A DNA stretch of 62,577 nucleotides from Lysinibacillus pakistanensis (GTDB lineage: Bacteria > Bacillota > Bacilli > Bacillales_A > Planococcaceae), in the NCBI GenBank assembly GCA_001312325.1, contig BBDJ01000030.1, positions 1 to 62,577 on the forward strand, read 5' to 3'. Position 1 is the stretch's first letter. Every line of letters begins with the position of its first letter. The position numbers were made by a program, and so were the translations under genes. The notes under the pieces are model-generated. The model saw only the letters and a list, made by a program, of their open reading frames with translations. It did not search any database and was not told the DNA's origin. Of this stretch, positions 54,865-62,577 are shown in pieces.

Positions 54865-55736
54865 TTAATAGTTCATAATCACAAAAACAAGTGCAACAGT
54901 AACAATACTGATTTTTATGGTTTCTACTTTATAGATAGCATAATGCTGGATGTCTCGTTTGAGATTATACCAAATGATGACACCATAGAAAACGGCGAGC
55001 ATAAGCATCAACGGCTTGTATAAAGGCCCCACCCAAGTTGCCCAAGCAAAAATACCGAAAGTTACTGAGAGGAATAATAGTAGCAGCCACCATTTTGGTT
55101 TAGGTGGTTTATAATTATCTAATTTACGCCGTTTATAGTAGGAGGCTGAGAATAAATTGACTATGATGACGACAAGAGGCAGGATTAAAAACCAGGGTTT
55201 TGTATTTACACTATATAATAATTGAAATACTTCCTCATACATATCTGATGTTCCCACAAAAAAACTGCCCACTATCAATATTAAGCATGCCTGTATCGGA
55301 AATCTGGTAGTGCTCCTCTTGATTATCCCTTACAACGACTACATCTGTAATATAATTACCTAGCCTACCATCTCCCTCTTCAACATAATGTGTAAGGTCT
55401 TGAAAAAAAGTTATAGATTTTTCTATCGTTAACCCTTTCCACAGATGTATACAAGTCTGAACCTCGTGCAAAGAATTTCCCTTCTTCTCCTCCAAAATAC
55501 TTATAAATCGTTTGAATAGATTGATTGGCGCTCTGTGGTAATGGAGAATTTTGTGGTAATAGGATTAAAAATAGAGCAATCACAGCCATTGTTAATAGTA
55601 AAACACCTTCCTTCCAGATCGTTAACCCCTTTTTCTTCTTGTGCTGAATACGTTCATAAACACGCGACTTTACAGCCTGATCCTCTGGTAAATTATTGAG
55701 TTTCTTTAGTCGATTGTGCAAATCCAAATTCGTCAC
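54865..55736 (-). CDS. membrane anti-sigma-like protein with C-terminal helices
   Basis: About 290 residues when A/T-run shifts near 55405 and 55258 are repaired. Cytoplasmic N-terminus (residues 1-37), one membrane helix (GVLLLTMAVIALFLILL), an outer domain of about 85 residues, then four more helices at the C-terminus. GTG start after GGGAGG inside the end of the sigma-factor gene. Position and topology point to an anti-sigma factor; the extra C-terminal membrane bundle is unusual. Sequence alone does not show the sigma-binding fold clearly. Confidence 0.6.
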
Positions 55737-56213
55737 CTCCCAATATTTTCTCTAATGCTTTTAGTGCATTTCGCTGTGTATTTGCTACTTTTACTGTAGA
55801 CCACCCTAAAATTTCACAGGTTTCAGCTAATGTCAGTTCTTCAATTTTTCTGTATATCACTACTTCACGATACGCTGGCTTTAATAATTGGATGGCTTCA
55901 TAGAGCAGTCGACGATCCTCAGACTGGATAATCCATTCATGTGGCACATAATGTGTCTCTCGTTCCTCATGACTTTTTTTGAAATGGCAGCCATTTAATT
56001 AACGCTTTTTTTTCTATACGAATCATAGACAATATTTCGTGCGATTTTTCTGATATAAGTACCTAAAGCTGCATCATTTCGAAATTGTCCTTTATAAACC
56101 CGTAGAAATGTTTCCTGTGTTAAATCCTCTGCTAAACTAGGATCTGAAACCATATAATAAATAAATTGATAAATGCGTTGAAAATATCGTTCATATAATT
56201 CATCAAATTCCAT
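55693..56213 (-). CDS. ECF-type RNA polymerase sigma factor
   Basis: About 172 residues after repairs at A-runs near 56012 and 55975. Region 2 contains FIYYMVSDPSLAEDLTQETF, shortened to its core AEDLTQETF, and RVYKGQF; region 4 has LLKPAYREVVIYRKIEELTLAE and a helix-turn-helix WSTVKVANTQRNALKAL. It overlaps the anti-sigma-like gene by 44 bases. Upstream on the minus strand there is a CGTCTA at 56278-56283 that could be an autoregulated -10, with a poor -35. Confidence 0.85.
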
Positions 56214-56332
56214 CTTTTCACCTCTCTTACATCGTTCAACTGGCGATTTCTACTACATTTTTTTAGCTTCACTATAATAGACGAAGCAGACAGCATAATT
56301 TGTATATTACCTTTATTTTTTTTGATTGCAAG

Positions 56333-56372
56333 AAAAAAAAGCTACCTGATGCCAATTAGCGTCAAGTAGCTT
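56333..56372 (-). terminator. intrinsic terminator
   Basis: AAGCTAC (56339-56345) pairs with GTAGCTT (56366-56372), with inner pairing CTGATGC/GCGTCAA, and on the minus strand runs into eight Ts. Ends the 57.6-56.4 kb gene set. Confidence 0.8.
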
Positions 56373-56394
56373 AGATTCTTTTTTTTACATCTTC

Positions 56395-57012
56395 TTTTGC
56401 ATCTCTTTAAATGAATGGGTTAATACATATTTTTGTACACCGCGTGCCAGATTAATGCTTTCTGTCTGATATTGCTGAAATGCGTCTTCATTTTTTTATG
56501 GTATATGCATAAATCGCTTCAATCGCTGGCTTCATCCATGGCTGTGTAAGCTTAGCACTTCGTATATCTGCTGTTCGTCCTTCAAGAGCAGCGATATAAC
56601 ATTTTGCATAGCTTGCTAATGGCTCTTTATTTATTTTATCTGCTGCATCCTTTGCTTCCTCTAAATTCTCTTCCATGATAGCCTTTATAAATATATAATT
56701 GTACTTCACTGCTGGCTGCTTATACTTCTTAATAACCACATCTAATGACTGTAACTGATCTTCCTTTGTTTCATAAGCTACCGCATAAAGATAAGCAAAA
56801 AAATGGCTCTTTTTTTGCGATCTTTCACAAGCTTATCTACCGACTGTATATTATTTGTTCGAAATAAAATATGTATATGTCTATATATTATTGCTAGTAC
56901 AATAAGCGCAAATATAGCAAGTGAGATTGATAGACGAACGCCTGCTAGTGATAGCGTCATTGCTAGTATAATAATAACCAAATAAAAAAAGGGTAAGTTT
57001 TACAAGCCTCAT
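56395..57012 (-). CDS. membrane protein with TPR-like helical domain
   Basis: About 205 residues after repairs at A/T runs near 56985, 56805 and 56495. Two membrane helices at the N-terminus are followed by paired helices with TPR-like spacing (NYIFIKAIMEENLEEAKDAA, LASYAKCYIAALEG, MKPAIEAIYAYT). ATG at 57012 after GTAGGAGGAATAT. Last of four closely packed genes. No family recognised. Confidence 0.6.
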
Positions 57013-57021
57013 ATATTCCTC

Positions 57022-57189
57022 CTACTGTAGTTTCCTTCGCATTTTTCGAGAAAAGATATAGCCCGCTCCAATAAAGAATACAAGTGCCATAAACTTCATG
57101 ATCGGAATGATAAATAATTTGCTAATGATAAAAACCACCAAAATATAATAAACGACCATCGCCAGCAAAAATAAAGTCAACTTATTCAT
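57022..57189 (-). CDS. 55-residue membrane protein
   Basis: Two hydrophobic helices (LTLFLLAMVVYYILVVFII and FMALVFFIGAGYIF) and a basic tail (SRKMRRKLQ). The ATG lies inside the end of the helix-hairpin-helix gene, and the stop is 10 bases before the next start, which is the pattern of translational coupling. Unknown family. Confidence 0.65.
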   Translation of the reverse strand: MNKLTLFLLAMVVYYILVVFIISKLFIIPIMKFMALVFFIGAGYIFSRKMRRKLQ

Positions 57190-57367
57190 CTTGCATCCTA
57201 CTCTCTTTCAATGCCGCTTCTATAGCCAAAAGTGCTTTCGGTCCCATACCATGTAAATGCTTTAACGTTGATAAATTCACCTTTTCCAATTGCTCTAATT
57301 GAGTATATCCTGCTGCATTTAATGCTCGTATAGCAGGCTTGGCTACACCCTTAGGCCATTCTGTCAT
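57182..57367 (-). CDS. small helix-hairpin-helix protein
   Basis: 61 residues, intact. IRALNAAGYTQLEQL and LKHLHGMGPKALLAIEAAL form two helix-hairpin-helix units like the C-terminal domain of RNA polymerase alpha subunit. Such stand-alone proteins are common in Bacillaceae and presumably bind DNA. It starts in a TAAATG junction with the previous gene. Confidence 0.8.
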   Translation of the reverse strand: MTEWPKGVAKPAIRALNAAGYTQLEQLEKVNLSTLKHLHGMGPKALLAIEAALKESRMQDE

Positions 57368-57577
57368 TTATGCCCGCCCCTTCCTTTTTCGACTGTTAAA
57401 TATCTCTGTACCTATAATGCCTATCAACAGTATAACGATGGATGCAACATGATAATCAACAAAAAAAGAAGTAAACGCTATTTGAAAGTAATGGAGTATT
57501 ACCGTAAGAATACGTCCTCCCATTAAAACTAAACCAATAATTAAGCAAGCCTTTACTATTTGTTCGATAAATTTCAT
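57368..57577 (-). CDS. small two-helix membrane protein
   Basis: 69 residues with helices CLIIGLVLMGGRILTVIL and ASIVILLIGIIGTEIF and a basic C-terminus. I use the ATG at 57577 after AGAGGTGTTAGGA; the frame extends upstream without a site. First of a four-gene set. Confidence 0.6.
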   Translation of the reverse strand: MKFIEQIVKACLIIGLVLMGGRILTVILHYFQIAFTSFFVDYHVASIVILLIGIIGTEIFNSRKRKGRA

Positions 57578-57618
57578 TCCTAACACCTCTAAGCTATTAT
57601 GCAATTGAAAAGGATGAA

Positions 57619-57786
57619 ATGCAAATTAGTCAATATGCTATTTGCTTGCTTTATAAAGTAGATCAATCAATTGAGATGTTGCTATCAGTAAATGGTAAAA
57701 AAGATGAAAGGAGTATATGTTTTATTTTCCTATCATATCCAAATTCAAAAGAACAGAAAGGCGATTTTTCATTTCCTAAAATGTAA
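57619..57786 (+). CDS. possible 55-residue protein
   Basis: Frame MQISQYAICLLYKVDQSIEM with AAAGGATGAA before the ATG. The coding look (few rare codons, mixed charge) is fair, but no homologous family comes to mind and it may be a fragment of a lost gene. It fills a 320-base gap between minus-strand genes. Confidence 0.3.
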   Translation: MQISQYAICLLYKVDQSIEMLLSVNGKKDERSICFIFLSYPNSKEQKGDFSFPKM

Positions 57787-57896
57787 TTTAAAAAGTTAAA
57801 AGCGCTACCCATGTTTTAGGGGGCGCTATTGCTATGCAGCCATTTTCAAACCTTGTAACTACGTTGAATATATCTATAAAAAAAGTTTGATTGTAT

Positions 57897-58408
57897 TTAA
57901 TGATCTTGATTTTCAAATTCACTCTTTAATATAGACATAATATGTAAAGATTCGAAGCCTTTTTCATTTTTTTTAGGCATTCCCTTAATGTTCCCTCAAC
58001 CACAAATCCCTGTTTTTTATAAAGATGAAAAGCACGCATGTTATTTACTTTTACATCTAACCATAGACGATTAGCATTATGTTTCGTAAATACCCAATTT
58101 TTGATAAGCCTACATGATTCCTTCCCATAGCCCTTTCCTTTTTCACCAATTGTAATCCTTACCAACTCAAGGTTTAAATTGGGATTCTCTAATCCAGCAA
58201 TAATTATATATCCTACTGGATGATTCCATTGGCTATCTTCTACAATCAAATGCACTATATCAGTGTTTTCAATTGCCTTTTCATGCTTTTCTTTAGACCA
58301 CTGGATAATAAATTTTGCATTTTCTTCATTTGATTCTAAGCTACAAACAAAACCTAAATCTCTTAATTCAGTTTTTCTTAATGATAAAATGTCAGATTTT
58401 AAAAACAA
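57897..58408 (-). CDS. GNAT acetyltransferase
   Basis: About 170 residues after an A-run repair near 57968, which restores the tail (ECLKKNEKGFESLHIMSIL). The acetyl-CoA loop is IGEKGKGYGKESCRLI and the following LWLDVKVNNMRAFHLYKKQGF is typical. Substrate unknown. Confidence 0.8.
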
Positions 58409-58647
58409 ACATATCCCTCCCTATATTTCTACACCTGTATGTATTTTTTTAAATTTGCTAAACATAGAATAAACGTTACACTTTTCCACCCTAAAGTCGT
58501 TTCAAAACTTTTCGATTGCCCCTTCATTAATTCTAGTTCGACATCTTTGCTTCATAACCTTTCTGGATTTCTTACTAGAATGTTTTTAAACCGATCTTGT
58601 ATGAACTAGTTGCAAGATGACGTTCTACACTATTATTCATTGTTGCA

Positions 58648-59259
58648 TTAAAACACATTAAACATAGCGAAGAAGGAAACAATCAGATTGCAAAGGCTGT
58701 GTATACACCAGCTCGTGATTATGGAGCCATTGGATTTTTTTTCGTTCATCCACCCCATTAAATAACCTGCTAATCCCGTTACAATCACAACTAACACTAC
58801 AACTCCAAAAGGAATGGCAGAAAATAGCATCAATCCATGAATACTACCAAAAAGTAAGCTTTGCAGAATATTTCCTATCTGAAAGCCAAATGTATGTGCA
58901 AATCTTTTTAATAAAAAGCCCCTAAAAAAACAGTTCCTCTGACAAGCCCGTTTGGATAATTGCGTAAAGAAGCACGGGGATAATCGCCGCAAAGCCAAGT
59001 CCTGCAAAACGATTTGATGCTAAAAGTGAGCTGTCTATATAAAAAAAAGACGATTAGGTTAGACGGTGCGAATAATAAAAAAAATCGTGAGTAAAAACCA
59101 AACAGTATAATTTCCTTTATTTTTGATGACAGGCTTTTTAATACCGAGCCATGATAAAAATGATTGTTTCTCTCTTGCTGTGAAAAACCACCAACAAAAT
59201 GGTATTACTGAAAATAAAATAACTTGAATAATGGCACTGATAGCAATGTTGATAATCAT
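58648..59259 (-). CDS. CPBP-family intramembrane protease
   Basis: About 203 residues, six or more helices, after repairs at runs near 59042 and 58930 and 58740. The glutamate motif SEELFFRGF (EExxxR) and the later FGSIHGLM and SWCIHSLCN histidine motifs are those of CAAX/CPBP proteases, which act in bacteriocin immunity or membrane protein processing. A strong palindromic Fur-like box lies about 80 bases upstream. Confidence 0.75.
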
Positions 59260-59338
59260 AATTTTTCCTCCTGCTTCGTTATCTTGGTCATTTCTTCATG
59301 TTAAGCATATAAAACAATTGAGAGGAAATCAATATAAA

Positions 59339-59357
59339 TTTAATGATAATCATTAAA
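59339..59357. promoter_or_regulatory. palindromic Fur-like box
   Basis: TTTAATGATAATCATTAAA is a perfect palindrome around a central A and matches the classical 19-bp Fur box at 15 positions, including the entire central 15 bases. It is 80 bases before the CPBP gene on the minus strand. Confidence 0.6.
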
Positions 59358-59401
59358 TAATTAATTTTAATGGTTAAATAATGAATGTTAATCATAAAAA
59401 A

Positions 59402-59425
59402 AGCGACTAGAAACTACTAGTCGCT
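59402..59425 (-). terminator. intrinsic terminator
   Basis: AGCGACTAG (59402-59410) pairs with CTAGTCGCT (59417-59425), with seven Ts following on the minus strand. It touches the stop of the gene at 59427. Confidence 0.85.
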
Positions 59426-59426
59426 G

Positions 59427-59828
59427 TCATTGCTTATTCGGATTTCGTTCAATAAAATCAGTAATTTCATCCTTTAGATCATAAACCAATGTAAAATACT
59501 GATGCTCGTTCATGGCACCCTTCTCTCGCCATTTTTGCATTTCTTGATAATGAAAAGTCACAAAATAGCTGATGATCTCACGACGCTCTAAACCCACTTT
59601 ATCAGCCATATCAACGATGGATAGACCCTCTTTCCAGTATTGATCATATACCTCTTGCGAAATACCGAGCACCTTACAAATAGCATTATAATCGTACTTT
59701 ACATGATAAATGACCTGACCTTCCTCTCCATTCGCATGTTGTTGAATGACATTATTAGCATAGCCGACTGGTGCAAAGCTCATTAAAAGTATGCTGATTA
59801 GCATTAAATTTTTTACTACTATCTTCAT
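59427..59828 (-). CDS. small secreted helical protein
   Basis: 133 residues, intact. Signal peptide IVVKNLMLISILLMSFAPV with cleavage near GYA-N. The mature part is helical, with a helix-turn-helix-like stretch (ISQEVYDQYWKEGLSIVDMA, GLERREIISYF). No family recognised. Confidence 0.7.
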   Translation of the reverse strand: MKIVVKNLMLISILLMSFAPVGYANNVIQQHANGEEGQVIYHVKYDYNAICKVLGISQEVYDQYWKEGLSIVDMADKVGLERREIISYFVTFHYQEMQKWREKGAMNEHQYFTLVYDLKDEITDFIERNPNKQ

Positions 59829-59902
59829 GCTAGACCTCCTTCACAATTTAGTGTGTGAGGTTTTAACAATCATATTCCTTATTAAGATTTTTAAGCTGAC
59901 TA

Positions 59903-60341
59903 CTACCAATATTTAATATAATGAAAAACTTCATGATCTATTTTCATTCCAAGCTTTTCATATAGCTTTTGAGCTTGTTTATTATCAGTCGCTGTTTCTA
60001 AGGTTATATATCGTGCATCCTCATTTTTACAGTATGCATAACATTCTTCAATTAAACGCATTGCCACTCCTTGCTTTCTCGCATGTTCTGCCACAAATAG
60101 ATCATTTAATAGAAAGGCTTTTTTCATCGCAACTGATGAAAATAGGGAAAAGCTGGACAAAACCTACTGGCTGAGCATCTAAATACGCAAGGAAAATAAT
60201 TGATTCCTCCTTCTGCAAACGCTCCTTTAAAAATTGCTCAGCTTGCTCTAAATCTGAAGGTTGATTATAAAATTCTCGATAGGCATTAAATAATGGGACT
60301 ACCTCTTTTACTGTTGCAAGTGTTACTGTTTTCATTTCCAT
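59903..60341 (-). CDS. GNAT acetyltransferase, divergent from MocR gene
   Basis: About 145 residues after a one-base repair near 60135. Acetyl-CoA loop VAEHARKQGVAMRLI and tail AQKLYEKLGMK. ATG at 60341 with GGAGAG before it. It is transcribed away from the MocR regulator at 60454, a common pairing in which the regulator controls the neighbouring acetyltransferase. Confidence 0.8.
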
Positions 60342-60396
60342 TGCAAATCTCTCCATTTCTTTTTTTCGGTCTTTCTTGTATGATAATAAAAAAACA

Positions 60397-60444
60397 TTCT
60401 GACATATAAAAAGTGACAAAAATAAATATTTCAACATGTCAGAA
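60397..60444. promoter_or_regulatory. inverted half-sites between GNAT and MocR genes
   Basis: TTCTGACAT (60397-60405) and ATGTCAGAA (60436-60444) are perfect complements 30 bases apart, placed in the divergent promoter region. MocR proteins are dimers that bind such spaced sites, so these are the likely operator. Confidence 0.55.
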
Positions 60445-60453
60445 AGGAGCCTT

Positions 60454-61852
60454 ATGAATGATTTTATTTTTTTTCTTTACAGATAAAGAGGCAAAATATA
60501 AGCAAATCTATCAGCAAATCAAAACTTTAATTGAGCAAGGTAGCTTAAAAACAAATGATACGCTTCCCTCTATTCGTAGGCTAGCAGGTACACTACAGGT
60601 GAGCCGCAATACGACCTTAACTGCCTATGAGCAGCTTGTCGCAGAGGGATATATACGTGGAGAAGGACGAAAAGGATATTTTGTCAATGAATTTGAGCAG
60701 GTATTTTTACATGAGGAGCCAGGACCAAGCATTCCCAATAAAAAGAAAATCACAGGAAATATCACCATTGATTTTCGAGCAGGTGCTGTCGATCAACAGT
60801 ATTTTCCGTTAAAGATTTGGCGACAAATGACCAATCAAATATTACATGGGGAAGAATGCTATACATATGGGGACCCGTTTGGTGAACCTCGTTTAAAGGA
60901 ACAGCTTGTGGGTTATTTATTACAAGCTCGGGGTGTTCATGTTGATGCCGAGGACATTTTTATTGGTAGCAGCACACAGCAACTGTTAATTTATTTAGGC
61001 TTTTTATTAAAAGAGGATTTTGACAATATTATTTTGGAGGATCCCGGTTATAATGGAGCGCGTGAAGCCTTTAAATTACATAACTTCAAGATACAGTCAT
61101 TACCTGTTTTGGAAAACGGCGCACAGCTTCAGCACTTAACACATTTACATGCACGTCTAATTTATATTACGCCTTCCCATCATTTTCCCTATGGCGTTTC
61201 AATGAGCATCCAGCAGCGGCAAACCTTGATTCAGTGGGCTAAACAAGTGGATGGCTATATTCTAGAGGATGACTATGATAGCGAATTTCGCTATACACAG
61301 CAGCCATTCCCTGCCCTTGCCTCTATTGATAAATCACGTGTTATCTATATTGGCACATTTTCTAAATCCTTTTTACCAGCAGTTCGCTTAAGCTATATAG
61401 TACTGCCCAAAACATTTGTCTCTAAATATAAAGAACGCTTTCAATATTTTGAGCATAATGCTTCCTCTCTCCATCAATTAACAATGGCAGCATTTATGGA
61501 AAAGGGAGAATGGACAAGGCATATTAAACGAATGCGGATTACCTATAAACTAAAGATCAATCGTCTAGTACAGGAGCTACAACAACAATTTGGAGACAAG
61601 ATTACAGTATTAGGAGCACAATCAGGTCTCTATATTTTAGTAAAAGTACATATGCAGCTTTCTGAACAGCAACTCATAGAAAATGCCGCACAGTATGGCG
61701 TTAAGGTATATCCAACCAGCCCCTTTTTCCTTAGGCAAACAAGCACTGTGCCTATCATTCAACTAGGCTTTAGCAAATTGCAACTAGATGAAATTGTTTT
61801 AGGAGTACAACTATTAAAAAAAAGCTTGGTTAACTTAATAGATAAGCCATAG
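60454..61852 (+). CDS. MocR-type regulator (GntR HTH plus aminotransferase domain)
   Basis: About 465 residues. Residues 10-75 form a GntR winged helix (KQIYQQIKTLIEQG, LPSIRRLAGTLQVSRNT), and the rest is a type I aminotransferase fold that binds PLP through the Lys in GTFSKSFLPAVR, with EDDYDSEFRY for the PLP ring. I choose the ATG at 60454, four bases after AAGGAG, which needs one T removed near 60470; a second ATG at 60458 is in frame without repair. Probable controller of the divergent acetyltransferase gene. Confidence 0.85.
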
Positions 61853-61871
61853 CAACCATGTTATGGCTTAT
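61842..61871. terminator. hairpin shared by convergent genes
   Basis: ATAAGCCATA (61842-61851) pairs with TATGGCTTAT (61862-61871). It overlaps the stop codons of both convergent genes. Confidence 0.6.
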
Positions 61872-62281
61872 TGGTATTTTCCTCATGATCTCGATAATCA
61901 TAGGTTTCATTAGGTACATCCAATATCACGCCGTTTATTTTGACAGTATCATCATCAACCCATGAAATATCGCTGCATTCTCCCGATATTGCCAATAAAT
62001 CTTCTTTGATTTCTTATTTTCTTTATTAAACATTAATTCACCCAAAACCGTATAAGATGTAGTGGCCCCTCCATCTGAAACATAAGCATTCACTGTATAG
62101 GTGCCATCAGGGGAAGTGGATTCGGCAATCAATTCCTGTTTAAACCTACTCCAATCAAAAAAATAACCAATAAACCCCATATCCTATAATGCTTGCAATA
62201 AATAAAAGCCAGACACCAAGTACAATAAGCACTTTTCTGTAAACTTTTTTTCCGTCCTACCCTCTCTGTCGTATCCAACAA
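61861..62281 (-). CDS. DUF5412-family membrane protein
   Basis: About 138 residues when small shifts near 61985, 62155 and 62247 are repaired. One membrane helix (VLIVLGVWLLFIASIIGYGVY) is followed by the family core SPDGTYTVNAYVSDGGATTSY and IYWQYRE, ending WVDDDTVKINGVILDVP. The start is probably a TTG near 62281 behind GGGGGG. Function unknown in the family. Confidence 0.6.
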
Positions 62282-62396
62282 TATCCCCCCATTTTAAAAT
62301 ACAATAACGAAAATAAAGGTGGGTTTGTTTCCTTGTTTTGATTTATTATCCAAAGGAGGTGGCGTTTATTCAAAAAAAGTATGGTGTTTTTTTAGG

Positions 62397-62577
62397 CCGG
62401 AGCGATTTACTAATAAAACCGAGCATTTTTGAAGTTGACCGGAGCGCTTTTCTTTTCAACCCGAGCGACTTTGGGGTTGAACCGAACACTTTTCTTTTCA
62501 ACCTGAGCGACTTTGAGGTTGAACCGAGCGCTTTTCTTTTCAAACCGAGCAACTTTGCGGTTGAACCGAGCTCTTTT
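62397..62577. repeat. 21-bp tandem repeat, about nine units, running off the window
   Basis: Units begin CCGAGC and alternate between two versions, CCGAGCGACTTTGAGGTTGAA and CCGAGCGCTTTTCTTTTCAAA (first 20 bases shown as types in essence), giving a 42-bp higher-order period. Copies are 20-22 bases long and start at 62397, 62419, 62439, 62461, 62482, 62502, 62524, 62545 and 62566 (cut by the window end). Because 21 is a multiple of three, frames stay open on both strands. The preceding 62282-62396 has AAAGGAGGTGG at 62352 but no normal start codon at the right distance. Confidence 0.8.

Noticed and set aside
62370..62552. Basic minus-strand protein of about 60 residues across the tandem repeat
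   Set aside because: It is the reverse reading of a 21-bp repeat, which keeps all frames open; there is no ribosome site and the composition is monotonous.
62397..62577. CRISPR array
   Set aside because: The units are contiguous 20-22 bp repeats without unique spacers, and no cas genes are nearby.

Overview
The window comes from a low-GC Gram-positive bacterium, almost certainly a Lysinibacillus close to L. sphaericus. The best marker is the gene at 46957-47973, which closely matches my recollection of L. sphaericus penicillin V acylase. Bacillus-type ribosome sites (AAGGAGG), frequent TTG/GTG starts, a ComX/ComP locus, an Sfp-type transferase and Fur boxes of the Bacillus 7-1-7 type agree with this.

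A caution applies to every long gene. Most are split by one-base shifts, nearly all in runs of six or more A/T, and the reading frame resumes exactly on the other side with intact domain motifs. I read these as homopolymer sequencing errors. I therefore give one restored span per gene and do not call the pieces pseudogenes. Two loci look genuinely degraded: the comA stub at the left edge and an integrase scrap at 52.3 kb.

Layout. 0.4-3.1 kb (minus): comX and comP with a truncated comA and no comQ in the window. 3.4-17.5 kb: ordinary accessory genes (glycerol dehydrogenase, methyltransferase, several GNAT acetyltransferases, a Bcr/CflA-type efflux pump, MazG-like and LOG-like enzymes) and two paralogous secreted repeat proteins, each behind an ECF-sigma-like promoter. 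17.6-40.15 kb (minus): a ten-gene siderophore operon. 40.4-46.7 kb (plus): the matching uptake operon. 47-62.6 kb: penicillin V acylase, two transporters, a RecB-like nuclease, an ECF sigma/anti-sigma pair, small membrane-protein genes, a MocR regulator divergent from a GNAT gene, and a 21-bp tandem repeat running off the right end.

The centrepiece is the siderophore locus. Two divergent promoters share a 280-bp gap with two Fur boxes, one a perfect match to TGATAATnATTATCA. Leftward run a VOC protein, NRPS2 (docking-Cy-A-PCP-TE), a saccharopine-dehydrogenase-like reductase, an O-methyltransferase, an aryl-AMP ligase, NRPS1 (ArCP-Cy-A-MT-PCP-Cy-A-MT-PCP), a thiazolinyl imine reductase fused to a methyltransferase, a type II thioesterase, a phosphopantetheinyl transferase and an isochorismate synthase. 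The adenylation codes (two DLYNLSLIW, one variant) indicate cysteine, so the predicted product is an aryl cap followed by three cysteine-derived thiazoline/thiazolidine rings, released by a thioesterase with a Cys nucleophile. Rightward run an ECF importer (S, T and a double ATPase) and two YbtP/YbtQ-like ABC half-transporters. The layout recalls pyochelin, yersiniabactin and the streptococcal equibactin locus, but the fused reductase-methyltransferase, three Cy-A modules without a PKS, the Cys-type TE and the unusual aryl-acid pocket make it distinct.
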